Shown: positions 24,203 to 31,114 of the stretch, in pieces
Numbering within the stretch: position 1 is the stretch's first letter
Layout: each line of letters begins with the position of its first letter
DNA from: an uncultured Francisellaceae bacterium
Lineage (GTDB): Bacteria > Pseudomonadota > Gammaproteobacteria > UBA6186 > Azoamicaceae
Direction: 5' to 3'
NCBI GenBank assembly: GCA_903907935.1
Contig: CAIVQA010000056.1
Location: 1-37,476, forward strand
Length of the DNA stretch: 37,476 bases
Position numbers and translations under genes: made by a program
Notes under the pieces: generated by a model
The model's database searches: none
Told to the model about the DNA's origin: nothing
The model's input: the letters and a program-made list of their open reading frames with translations, nothing else

Positions 24203-24338
24203 AAAAACAAGCATAACAATACCATCCAATATAATTCATAACACAAACAATTATTAAAAACATTAAAAATACCTAAGTATTTACACGATAACTTCGTGTA
24301 TAATGTTGCATTAAGATATATTAAAGTGCATATTAAAA

Positions 24339-24383
24339 CGCCCTTTCACGGCGATAACACCGGTTCGAATCCGGTTGGGGACG
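24339..24383 (+). other. att site: 3' half of tRNA-Glu
   Basis: The sequence has the 3' half of tRNA-Glu(UUC): anticodon arm CGCC-CTTTCAC-GGCG, an intact T arm ACCGG-TTCGAAT-CCGGT, and the 3' acceptor strand TGGGGAC plus discriminator G. No 5' half (which would begin GTCCCCA) is found upstream, so this is not a gene. It is the duplicated 3' end left when an ICE integrates into tRNA-Glu; polarity places the intact tRNA at the far left end of the element, outside the window. Confidence 0.85.
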
Positions 24384-24388
24384 CATTT

Positions 24389-24685
24389 TTAGGATCGTTT
24401 ACTAAAACTAATATTTAATTTTTCACCAGAGGCTGCGGCAATCCTCAATAATAGCCCTAACGATGGTATACGAGTATCTTTACCACTTTCTAGTCTAGCA
24501 ATAACAGATTGTGTAGTTCCTGCTTTTTTTGCAAGTTCTTGTTGAGTAAAATGTTTATGTTTTCTTAATTCGACAGCAAGTTTAGCAATAGAGTTTATTA
24601 AAAGTTCCCTATCATAATGTTTAGCAAAAGTTTTACTTTTTGTATATTGTTCTTTAATATGATCATCTAATGTATATGGTTTCAT
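24389..24685 (-). CDS. HigA/XRE-type antitoxin
   Basis: A 98-residue helix-turn-helix protein (XRE/Cro fold): HFTQQELAKKAGTTQSVIA then RLESGKDTRIPSLGLLLRIA, and a C-terminal GEKLNISF strand typical of HigA-like antitoxins. It overlaps the upstream RelE/HigB-like gene by 23 bases, giving the toxin-first order of higBA. Its stop codon lies only six bases beyond the tRNA-Glu fragment, so the module abuts the att site. It should neutralise the toxin and repress the operon. Confidence 0.85.
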   Translation of the reverse strand: MKPYTLDDHIKEQYTKSKTFAKHYDRELLINSIAKLAVELRKHKHFTQQELAKKAGTTQSVIARLESGKDTRIPSLGLLLRIAAASGEKLNISFSKRS

Positions 24686-25007
24686 TTTTTAGTACCTCCG
24701 TCATTCTGTTTTTAGCTATTTCTATCTCTCTAGTTGGCGCTTTTTGTGATTTTTTCTTATAACCATGTAACAGAACCATAGTATATTTTTCTATCATCAC
24801 ATAAAATATTCTATATCCAATAGAAGCACTTATTTTAATTTCCCACAGCTTACCCATAATTTGCCTACACACTACTCTAGGTGTATCAATCCCAATATCT
24901 TCTAAACTTTTTAAACAAGCAAAAATCTTTGCTCGATCTTTTAATGGTAATTTATCAATAAATTCTTTTACTGGTTGTTTGCCTTTACCATAATACATTA
25001 TTTTCAT
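24663..25007 (-). CDS. HigB/RelE-like toxin (Gp49 family)
   Basis: A 114-residue protein from the ATG at 25007 (an in-frame TTG at 25013 adds two residues). Motifs of the phage Gp49-like HigB family are present: PVKEFIDKLPLKDRAKIFAC, LWEIKISASIGYRIFYVMIE, then VLLHGYKKKSQKAPTREIEI. Such toxins cut mRNA on the ribosome. The pair with the HTH antitoxin is intact. The module lies between two copies of the tRNA-Glu 3' end, which suggests cargo of a smaller or earlier insertion. Confidence 0.87.
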   Translation of the reverse strand: MKIMYYGKGKQPVKEFIDKLPLKDRAKIFACLKSLEDIGIDTPRVVCRQIMGKLWEIKISASIGYRIFYVMIEKYTMVLLHGYKKKSQKAPTREIEIAKNRMTEVLKNETIYIR

Positions 25008-25070
25008 ATACAACTACTTTTGATACTCCCCTAATTTTTAATTATAGCCAATTGGATATAACAATACAAC

Positions 25071-25090
25071 TTCGAATACGGTTGGGGACG
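25071..25090 (+). repeat. Second, degenerate tRNA-Glu 3'-end copy
   Basis: TTCGAATACGGTTGGGGACG matches 24364-24383 at 19 of 20 positions. The substitution breaks a T-stem pair, and the 5' side of the T stem (ACAAC for ACCGG) has also changed, so it is a decayed att copy. It marks either the chromosomal edge of the whole accretion or the end of an older element. Confidence 0.75.
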
Positions 25091-25138
25091 ATTTTAAAAA
25101 GAATTTTTATATGAATTGTGGGAAAATAGTATTATCTG

Positions 25139-25894
25139 TTAAATCCTACCAAAAACCCCTAACGAAAATGTATTAGCATCTCTAAATGGCTTCAAGCCAA
25201 ATACAGCTGGATCGGATCTAAGACTAATTTTAGAATTTTTATCAAAATGCCACATACCTCTTACTCCAAAAGTATCAGTAAATAGATAACGCAAACCTAA
25301 TCCAGCTCTCGGTACAGCAGTAGTTTTATCGACAATATCACGTAATTGAAAACCTATACTAGAATTAGAATTGCTGGTATATATAGTAATATGTGGTCTT
25401 GCAAAACTAATTCCTATAGACGTTACCACATCAAAATTACCAAAAGCGTTAGAGAAAAAATTTAAATCAAAATGGGTACTTCTAAATCTTACTTGTCCAC
25501 TTATTACAGTAGCAGCATCAGCCCCAGGATTAATAGGATTATTAGTCTGACCAAACAATGTAGCCAAATCATCTAGAAAAAATTCTTTAGCCCTTCTGCC
25601 TGTCCAGCTATAACCCATCTCTAGCATAATATATTGCCAATTATAGCCAGCATAAATATTAACACCACCTTGGTTTTTTCTAAATACTTTATTCCAATCA
25701 TTTTTATAATGCGAAATCATATATAAACCTTCTATACCAACACTAAGATTACGTTCTACTTCGCTAGAAGATCTAGATAATTCTGATAGATCAGATAAAT
25801 CTTTAGCATGAGCATATTGATTAATGATGTTTAGGCTGATAAATGCTAAGCCTACTAAGAAATTTAAAAAATATTTATAAAACTTAAAATCCAT
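25139..25894 (-). CDS. Outer-membrane beta-barrel protein
   Basis: The preferred start is the ATG at 25894 (MDFKFYKYFLNFLVG), which begins a signal peptide ending near QYAHA; the longer frame from 25930 begins inside a terminator stem. The mature ~225 residues alternate hydrophobic and polar residues as in 8-stranded barrels (NLSVGIEGLYMISHYKN, GVNIYAGYNWQYIMLEMGYS, GLGLRYLFTDTFGVRGMWHF) and end LGVFGRI. It resembles its upstream neighbour in the last ~60 residues and is probably a paralogue. Function unknown; surface antigen or porin-like. First chromosomal gene next to the ICE. Confidence 0.75.
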   Translation of the reverse strand: MDFKFYKYFLNFLVGLAFISLNIINQYAHAKDLSDLSELSRSSSEVERNLSVGIEGLYMISHYKNDWNKVFRKNQGGVNIYAGYNWQYIMLEMGYSWTGRRAKEFFLDDLATLFGQTNNPINPGADAATVISGQVRFRSTHFDLNFFSNAFGNFDVVTSIGISFARPHITIYTSNSNSSIGFQLRDIVDKTTAVPRAGLGLRYLFTDTFGVRGMWHFDKNSKISLRSDPAVFGLKPFRDANTFSLGVFGRI

Positions 25895-25912
25895 AAATAT
25901 TAATTTTAAATT

Positions 25913-25938
25913 AAAAAGGCGGGTATGCAACCCGCCTT
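25913..25938 (-). terminator. Rho-independent terminator
   Basis: AAGGCGGGT and ACCCGCCTT form a 9-bp stem with a 5-base loop (TGCAT on the minus strand), followed on the minus strand by TTTTTAATTT. It terminates the 25966-26667 gene and shows that 25930 is not the start of the downstream gene. Confidence 0.85.
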
Positions 25939-25965
25939 ATAAGAATAGTAATAATAAAGTCTAAA

Positions 25966-26667
25966 TTACCATCTTACAAATGCACCTAAAGTCCAAGCAA
26001 AACTACTCTTGAATGGTTTATTAGTAACATTTGGTAAAGCATTTCTATAGCTAGCAGGATCTACTCTTAATTGAGAAGTACCTTCCCACATTACTCTAGT
26101 ACGTATACCAAACATACCTTGAGTGTATTGTGCACCAACTCCTAAACGGGCAACTGTTTTAGTTTTGCCTACAATAGATTGAACAGTAGAATTACTAGCT
26201 GTATTAAGATTACCAAGATATACAGCTTCTACTTTTGGCTTCATTGATGCAAGACCAATAGTACCAATCCATGCAAAAGCATCGCCAGCAGGATATTGGC
26301 CGTTTAAGTCTAAACTCCAACTACGGTAACTCAATTTAACTTTTTGTTGAGAACCAGGATTATCGATAGTACCAAACATATTAAAACCACTAGTATCGCT
26401 ATATTTAGTATGTTTAGTAGATTGAGTGTAACCAAGTTCACCAGCAAAACAATCATGGAACTTAAGACCAGCAAATACAGTACCATTATTGTTTACTTTA
26501 TTAGTTGGCAATAAACGCTGCCAGCTATCTTTAGCTTTAGTGTAACTTAATTTATATTCTAACCCTAAATATGGGTTAGCAACCCAATTGTAGTGCGCGT
26601 AAGTAGCATTAGCTGCAACACATACTCCGGTAGCAACTAAAAACTTAAAAACAGGTTTCATGGCCAT
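25966..26667 (-). CDS. Outer-membrane beta-barrel protein
   Basis: A 233-residue exported barrel. The signal peptide runs to about residue 24 (FLVATGVCVAANATYA). The mature part begins HYNWVANPYLGLEYKLSYTK and contains strands such as NNNGTVFAGLKFHDCFAGEL, YRSWSLDLNGQYP and ARLGVGAQYTQGMFGIRTRV, ending WTLGAFVRW with an aromatic last residue as expected for barrel insertion. AGAGGT eight bases before the ATG supports the start. It has its own promoter and a terminator, so it is probably highly expressed. Function not identified. Confidence 0.78.
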   Translation of the reverse strand: MAMKPVFKFLVATGVCVAANATYAHYNWVANPYLGLEYKLSYTKAKDSWQRLLPTNKVNNNGTVFAGLKFHDCFAGELGYTQSTKHTKYSDTSGFNMFGTIDNPGSQQKVKLSYRSWSLDLNGQYPAGDAFAWIGTIGLASMKPKVEAVYLGNLNTASNSTVQSIVGKTKTVARLGVGAQYTQGMFGIRTRVMWEGTSQLRVDPASYRNALPNVTNKPFKSSFAWTLGAFVRW

Positions 26668-26693
26668 GTTTAATTACCTCTTTTAAAATTAAT

Positions 26694-26726
26694 ATTATAT
26701 ACCCTTGTACTAAAAATTTTTGTACA
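26694..26726 (-). promoter_or_regulatory. Promoter-like region with palindrome upstream of barrel gene
   Basis: On the minus strand a TATAAT (26699-26694) lies 26 bases before the ATG. Just upstream, 26706-26726 is a near-perfect 21-bp palindrome (TGTAC, A/T core, GTACA) covering the -15 to -35 zone. It could be an operator for a repressor or part of the promoter. No protein partner can be named. Confidence 0.45.
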
Positions 26727-26808
26727 GCAATTTTTTAATACAATCAAGATTGATGTCGGTAAAAAAATTATTTACTTGAGTAGATCTTAAAGACTTATAT
26801 AGACATAT

Positions 26809-27618
26809 TTATAATTTTTTTACATTTTTAGCGACTACTGCTCTATCTAGACCAGATAGGTCTTTAAGAAATTTTAGTTCTGTAAACTTAGCAGCTTTAA
26901 GAATAGTAGCAATTTGTGCGATTTGATTATACCCATGCTCTAATAATAACACACCATCTGTAGCCAAATAATTTACACTATCAAATATTATTTTTTCTAA
27001 ACAAGCTAGCCCATTATTAGCTGCAAACAATGCTAATTCTGGTTCATAAAAAATTTCCTGATCACATAAACTTATTTCGGATGTAGAAATATATGGTGGA
27101 TTACTAATGATGATATCGAATTTAAAATTTAATGGTGGCAAAGCGTTAAACCAATCTCCACAAAAAAATTTTATGTTATTAATATTTAATTTTTGAGCAT
27201 TTTCTTGTGCTACTTTTAAGGCAGCGTTACTAAAATCGGTAGCATAAACTATAGTGTTAGGACGATGCTTAAGAATAGCTAACGCCACTGCTCCACTACC
27301 AGTTCCTAATTCTAAAACTTTTGCACTACTATCTATTGGTAGTATAGCTAAAGCTTGTTCTACTAAAATTTCTGTTTCTGATCTAGGAATTAATACATCT
27401 TTAGTTACTAATAAATTTAAATCCCAAAAATCTTTGTTACCAGTTATGTAAGCCAATGGTTCGTGTTGCAATCTTCTTCTAACTAACCCTAAAAATTCTT
27501 TTATTTGATGATCAGACAATATTGTTTCTGGATGTGCTTTTAAAAAACTACGTTCGACTTTTAATACATGGCACAATAATATTTCTAGATCTAATTCATA
27601 GTTTTTCGGAAAAATCAT
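26809..27618 (-). CDS. prmC: PrmC release-factor glutamine methyltransferase
   Basis: N5-methylates the glutamine of the GGQ motif of release factors 1 and 2. The SAM-binding motif is VLELGTGSGAVAL (about 101-113) and the catalytic NPPY is at 173-176 (ISNPPYIS); IPRSETEILVE (~77) is the conserved linker motif. The 269-residue length is slightly short at the N-terminus, where the first helix of the family seems trimmed. It overlaps prfA by 23 bases in a two-gene unit with its substrate, as in most gammaproteobacteria. Confidence 0.95.
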   Translation of the reverse strand: MIFPKNYELDLEILLCHVLKVERSFLKAHPETILSDHQIKEFLGLVRRRLQHEPLAYITGNKDFWDLNLLVTKDVLIPRSETEILVEQALAILPIDSSAKVLELGTGSGAVALAILKHRPNTIVYATDFSNAALKVAQENAQKLNINNIKFFCGDWFNALPPLNFKFDIIISNPPYISTSEISLCDQEIFYEPELALFAANNGLACLEKIIFDSVNYLATDGVLLLEHGYNQIAQIATILKAAKFTELKFLKDLSGLDRAVVAKNVKKL

Positions 27619-28678
27619 TTTGGTAAGCCATATTTAATGGATCGATAATTTGATCTAATTCACCATCTATTATATTTGGCAAATTATAAATAGTTAAATT
27701 AATACGATGATCAGTAACTCTACCTTGTGGAAAATTATAGGTTCTAATTCGTTCTGAACGATCACCGGTACCAATTAAAATACGTCGTTTACTATCTATT
27801 TCATTTTGTTGTTTTTCTTGCTCTTTAGCTAAAATTTTAGCTTGTAATAAACCCATAGCTTTTGCTTTATTACGATGTTGAGATCTATCATCTTGACACT
27901 CTACTACTATACCAGTTGGAATATGAGTAATTCTTACTGCAGAATCGGTACGGTTTACATGTTGCCCACCAGCTCCTGATGCCCTAAAAGTATCAATCCG
28001 TAAATCACTACTAAGAATATCAACACCCTCCACTCTTTCTAACTCTGGTAAAATCGCTACCGTACAAGTTGAAGTATGAATTCTTCCTTGTGCTTCAGTA
28101 ACTGGTACACGCTGTACTCGATGTACCCCAGATTCAAATTTTAATCGCGAAAAAGCACCTGCTCCAACAACTCTTAAAATTACTTCTCTATAACCACCCT
28201 GTTCAGCAAAACTTTCGTTTAAAATTTCTATCTTCCATTTATTTCGTTCGGCATAACGACAATACATTCTAAACAAATCACTGGCAAATAATGCTGCCTC
28301 GTTACCACCTGTACCTGCACGAATTTCTAAAAATACATTACGGCTATCGTTTGGATCTGTTGGTAGCAATAAGGTTTTTAATTGTTGTTCAACTTCTTCT
28401 TGTTGGATCTGTAAAATTTTTAATTCTTCTTGGGCCAAATTTCTAATTTCTAGATCTGGGTCTTTAGTCAAATTAATTGTTGATTGTAAATTTTCAGCAA
28501 TAAATTGATATTTTTCGAATAACTTAACTATTGGTTCTAAACTAGAAGATTCTTTAGATAAATCACGAGATTTATTTTGATCAAATATACCACTATTGTA
28601 GTCATTAGCTAATATTACACCTATTTCAGCATACCTTTTAGCTAATATCTCTAATTTATCTAAAACTGATTGTCTCAT
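27596..28678 (-). CDS. prfA: Peptide chain release factor 1
   Basis: Recognises UAA and UAG and triggers peptide release. The GGQ motif is at residues 237-239 (RASGAGGQHVN), the PVT codon-recognition tripeptide at about 192-194, and RVQRVPVTEAQGRIHTSTC surrounds it. Length 360 is exact for the family. In the gammaproteobacterial arrangement hemA lies directly upstream; here the next gene, divergent, is the TPR gene only about 40 bases away, so hemA has been lost from this site. Confidence 0.97.
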   Translation of the reverse strand: MRQSVLDKLEILAKRYAEIGVILANDYNSGIFDQNKSRDLSKESSSLEPIVKLFEKYQFIAENLQSTINLTKDPDLEIRNLAQEELKILQIQQEEVEQQLKTLLLPTDPNDSRNVFLEIRAGTGGNEAALFASDLFRMYCRYAERNKWKIEILNESFAEQGGYREVILRVVGAGAFSRLKFESGVHRVQRVPVTEAQGRIHTSTCTVAILPELERVEGVDILSSDLRIDTFRASGAGGQHVNRTDSAVRITHIPTGIVVECQDDRSQHRNKAKAMGLLQAKILAKEQEKQQNEIDSKRRILIGTGDRSERIRTYNFPQGRVTDHRINLTIYNLPNIIDGELDQIIDPLNMAYQNDFSEKL

Positions 28679-28720
28679 AACAGAATATACACCACTTAAT
28701 CTTTATCAAAATTGGTCGAT

Positions 28721-30520
28721 ATGTTGATTGCGTTTTTAATTGTTTCTGGGAGATCAATCCTCTTGCGCATCATACACCCGGTAGTCCCAACAGTATTTAC
28801 TATATTGGCAATGTTTAATATTAGTAGTGATGCTACAACTAAAAATGCTATATTACCAAAAATCAGATCAGATCAAACAACCCAAAATAGCAATATTAAC
28901 CATCAACATGCCAATAATATTTATAAATTCTTATTAGCAGAATTAGCAATTTATAGAAATTACCCCCAAATTGCTATAGAAAATTTAGAACAATTATTAG
29001 CTACCCATCCAGATCCACAAATTGCTAAAATTTTAACAGAATATGCTATCGAGTTAGAAAACTATAAATTATCTGTATCGTCCGCTAAACAATGGGCTGA
29101 ACTGGATCCTAATAACTTTAAAGCTCAATTAATAGCAGTAACTATGCTGTTAGAAGATGATCCTTCTTTAGTAGAAAAATTTCTTGGACAAGCAATAAAG
29201 GCTAATCCAGATCAAGTAGATAGTCAACTATCAAATGTGTTGCCAAAATTATTAGATCATCATCAAGAGCTAATCCTACAAACTCTTAAAAATTTAACAA
29301 TTAAAAATCCTAACGATCCTATTATTCAGTTATGCTTAGCTCAAGTTTCTGCACAATTAGGTGATTTAGATGTCGCTAATATAGCAGCTACCAAAGCTTT
29401 AGAATTAAACCCAATATTAACTCATGCCATATTTTTAAAAGCAAAAATAATCCGGTATAAGGCAAATTCGGACGAACCAGCTTTAGCTTACTTAAAAACC
29501 CAAGTAACTAAATTCCCTAAAAATGAAGAATTAAGATTATTTTATGCAAATGCACTATTAGACAACGATAAACCCAAAGAAGCATTATCTCAATTAAAGA
29601 GTTTACTTATAAATAATAGCAATAATCAAAACTGCTATTTAGAGGCAACCTTATTAACCGCAGAAATTTATTTACAAAAAACTACTTTAAATTTAACAAA
29701 AGCTAAAACATATTTAAATAAACTAATTAATGAAGATTTCGCTACTAGTAAGGTTGCTTTTTTATTAGGACAAATTGCTGAACAACAAAATAATGAAGAA
29801 GCAGCGATTAATTGGTACCTTTCTATTTCTCAAGAACCGTACCATATTGTTGGCTATTTACGAGCAGCAACCTTATTAGCTAATAAAGAACAGATCCCTC
29901 AAGCAATCGAAGTTTTAAATCAAGCAGAACCATCTACCGTTTTAGAAAAAAAACAGCTACTACTTTTTAAAATTGAATTAGCTATTAGTATTAAAGATCT
30001 TTCTTTAGCTCTTCTTGCAGTTAATAATGGACTAGAAATGTTACCAGATGATGTAGATTTTCTATATGCTCATAGTGTAATTGCAAGTTTAAACAACCAA
30101 ATGGCGACAGCTGAAAAAGATTTAAAACAAATTTTATCTTTTCAACCAGATAATCATAGTGCCTTAAATGCTCTTGGTTATATTTTGGCAAATCATACTA
30201 ACAGAAAAGAAGAAGCCCTACATTACATTCAAGAAGCACTAAAATTATCTCCAAGTAACCCAATATATATGGATAGTATGGGCTGGCTATTATACCGTAT
30301 GGGTAGGATTACAGATTCATTAGAAATACTTTATAAAGCTTACAAAATTGATGAGGCACCTACTATAGCTACCCATCTTGGTGAAGTATTATGGGTAGAT
30401 GGACAACAACAAAAAGCAACAGCAATCTGGAAAAAAGCTTGGCAAACAGATCCCAATGATTTAGAATTGTTAAACACTCTTAAACAATATAAAATAAGTT
30501 TTCCAAATAGAGGTCATTAA
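28721..30520 (+). CDS. TPR-repeat protein (PA4667-like context)
   Basis: A 599-residue protein of tetratricopeptide repeats. The ATG at 28721 is preferred over the TTG at 28712. The N-terminal ~40 residues contain a hydrophobic stretch (LLRIIHPVVPTVFTILAMF) that may be a signal or anchor. Repeats show the TPR spacing, for example AIENLEQLLATHPDPQ, AATKALELNP and HYIQEALKLSPSNPIYMDSM; the last is followed by GWLLYRMGRI, typical of the C-terminal repeat of the gammaproteobacterial TPR protein encoded beside hemA-prfA. Probably envelope-associated. The next gene follows after two bases. Confidence 0.8.
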   Translation: MLIAFLIVSGRSILLRIIHPVVPTVFTILAMFNISSDATTKNAILPKIRSDQTTQNSNINHQHANNIYKFLLAELAIYRNYPQIAIENLEQLLATHPDPQIAKILTEYAIELENYKLSVSSAKQWAELDPNNFKAQLIAVTMLLEDDPSLVEKFLGQAIKANPDQVDSQLSNVLPKLLDHHQELILQTLKNLTIKNPNDPIIQLCLAQVSAQLGDLDVANIAATKALELNPILTHAIFLKAKIIRYKANSDEPALAYLKTQVTKFPKNEELRLFYANALLDNDKPKEALSQLKSLLINNSNNQNCYLEATLLTAEIYLQKTTLNLTKAKTYLNKLINEDFATSKVAFLLGQIAEQQNNEEAAINWYLSISQEPYHIVGYLRAATLLANKEQIPQAIEVLNQAEPSTVLEKKQLLLFKIELAISIKDLSLALLAVNNGLEMLPDDVDFLYAHSVIASLNNQMATAEKDLKQILSFQPDNHSALNALGYILANHTNRKEEALHYIQEALKLSPSNPIYMDSMGWLLYRMGRITDSLEILYKAYKIDEAPTIATHLGEVLWVDGQQQKATAIWKKAWQTDPNDLELLNTLKQYKISFPNRGH

Positions 30521-30522
30521 TT

Positions 30523-31023
30523 ATGGATAATAATATAAATATTAGTATAAAAAGAATTTTTTTATTAATTAGCTGCTGCAGTCTTTTAGTTCTTTCTGCT
30601 TGTGCCCCAAAACTAGGTGGGGATGATTATGATGTACAAGGTGTTGGCAAAGTTAGCACCACATCAAAAGGAGTAATAGTAGCAAGTAGAAAAGTCAAAA
30701 TACGTGCAGATAATTCAAATCCAGGATCAGGAGCAGCAATTGGTGGTATAGGTGGTGCAGTCGCAGGTTCTACTATTGGTGGTGGCCATAAAATGCCCCT
30801 AGTTTCTGCAGTAGTTGGCGGATTAGCAGGTGGTACAGCTGGACACTTAATTGAGCAAAAACTAAAAGAACAAGATGGTATAGAATACCAAGTAAAACTA
30901 GATCGTGGAGATGTAATAACTATTGCTCAAGGTATCGAACCAAAATTAGTTGTTGGACAGCGAGTATTAATAATTGAAAGCTACGGCGCTCGTAGCAGGA
31001 TTATATCAGACAATACTAATTAA
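30523..31023 (+). CDS. Glycine-zipper outer-membrane lipoprotein (Pcp/SlyB-like)
   Basis: A 166-residue lipoprotein with lipobox LSAC (Cys27). A glycine-zipper segment spans about 66-105 (GSGAAIGGIGGAVAGSTIGG and GGLAGGTAGHLIEQ), then a C-terminal beta-rich part (YQVKLDRGDVITIAQG, VGQRVLIIES) as in SlyB/Pcp and 17-kDa antigen families. These proteins sit in the outer membrane and stabilise it. It follows the TPR gene by two bases, in the place where lolB often lies, and is probably co-transcribed. A strong terminator follows. Confidence 0.85.
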   Translation: MDNNINISIKRIFLLISCCSLLVLSACAPKLGGDDYDVQGVGKVSTTSKGVIVASRKVKIRADNSNPGSGAAIGGIGGAVAGSTIGGGHKMPLVSAVVGGLAGGTAGHLIEQKLKEQDGIEYQVKLDRGDVITIAQGIEPKLVVGQRVLIIESYGARSRIISDNTN

Positions 31024-31030
31024 CATTCCT

Positions 31031-31074
31031 AAAGAATGTACACAAATTGTGTTTTGTGTACATTCTTTTCTTTT
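31031..31074. terminator. Bidirectional rho-independent terminator
   Basis: AAAGAATGTACACAA (31031-31045) and its exact reverse complement (31054-31068) form a 15-bp stem with an 8-base loop, followed by TTCTTTT on the plus strand. It lies between the convergent lipoprotein and asnB genes. The A-rich 5' side allows partial function for the opposite direction. Confidence 0.85.
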
Positions 31075-31114
31075 ACCAACCAAGATGTTTAAATATCGAG
31101 AGTATATATACTAA

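Noticed and set aside
24339..24383. Functional tRNA-Glu gene
   Set aside because: Only the 3' half is present; there is no D arm, no 5' acceptor strand and no GTCCCC upstream.
25895..25930. Upstream ATG for the barrel gene at 25139
   Set aside because: It falls in the stem of the upstream gene's terminator, and the residues added break the signal peptide pattern.
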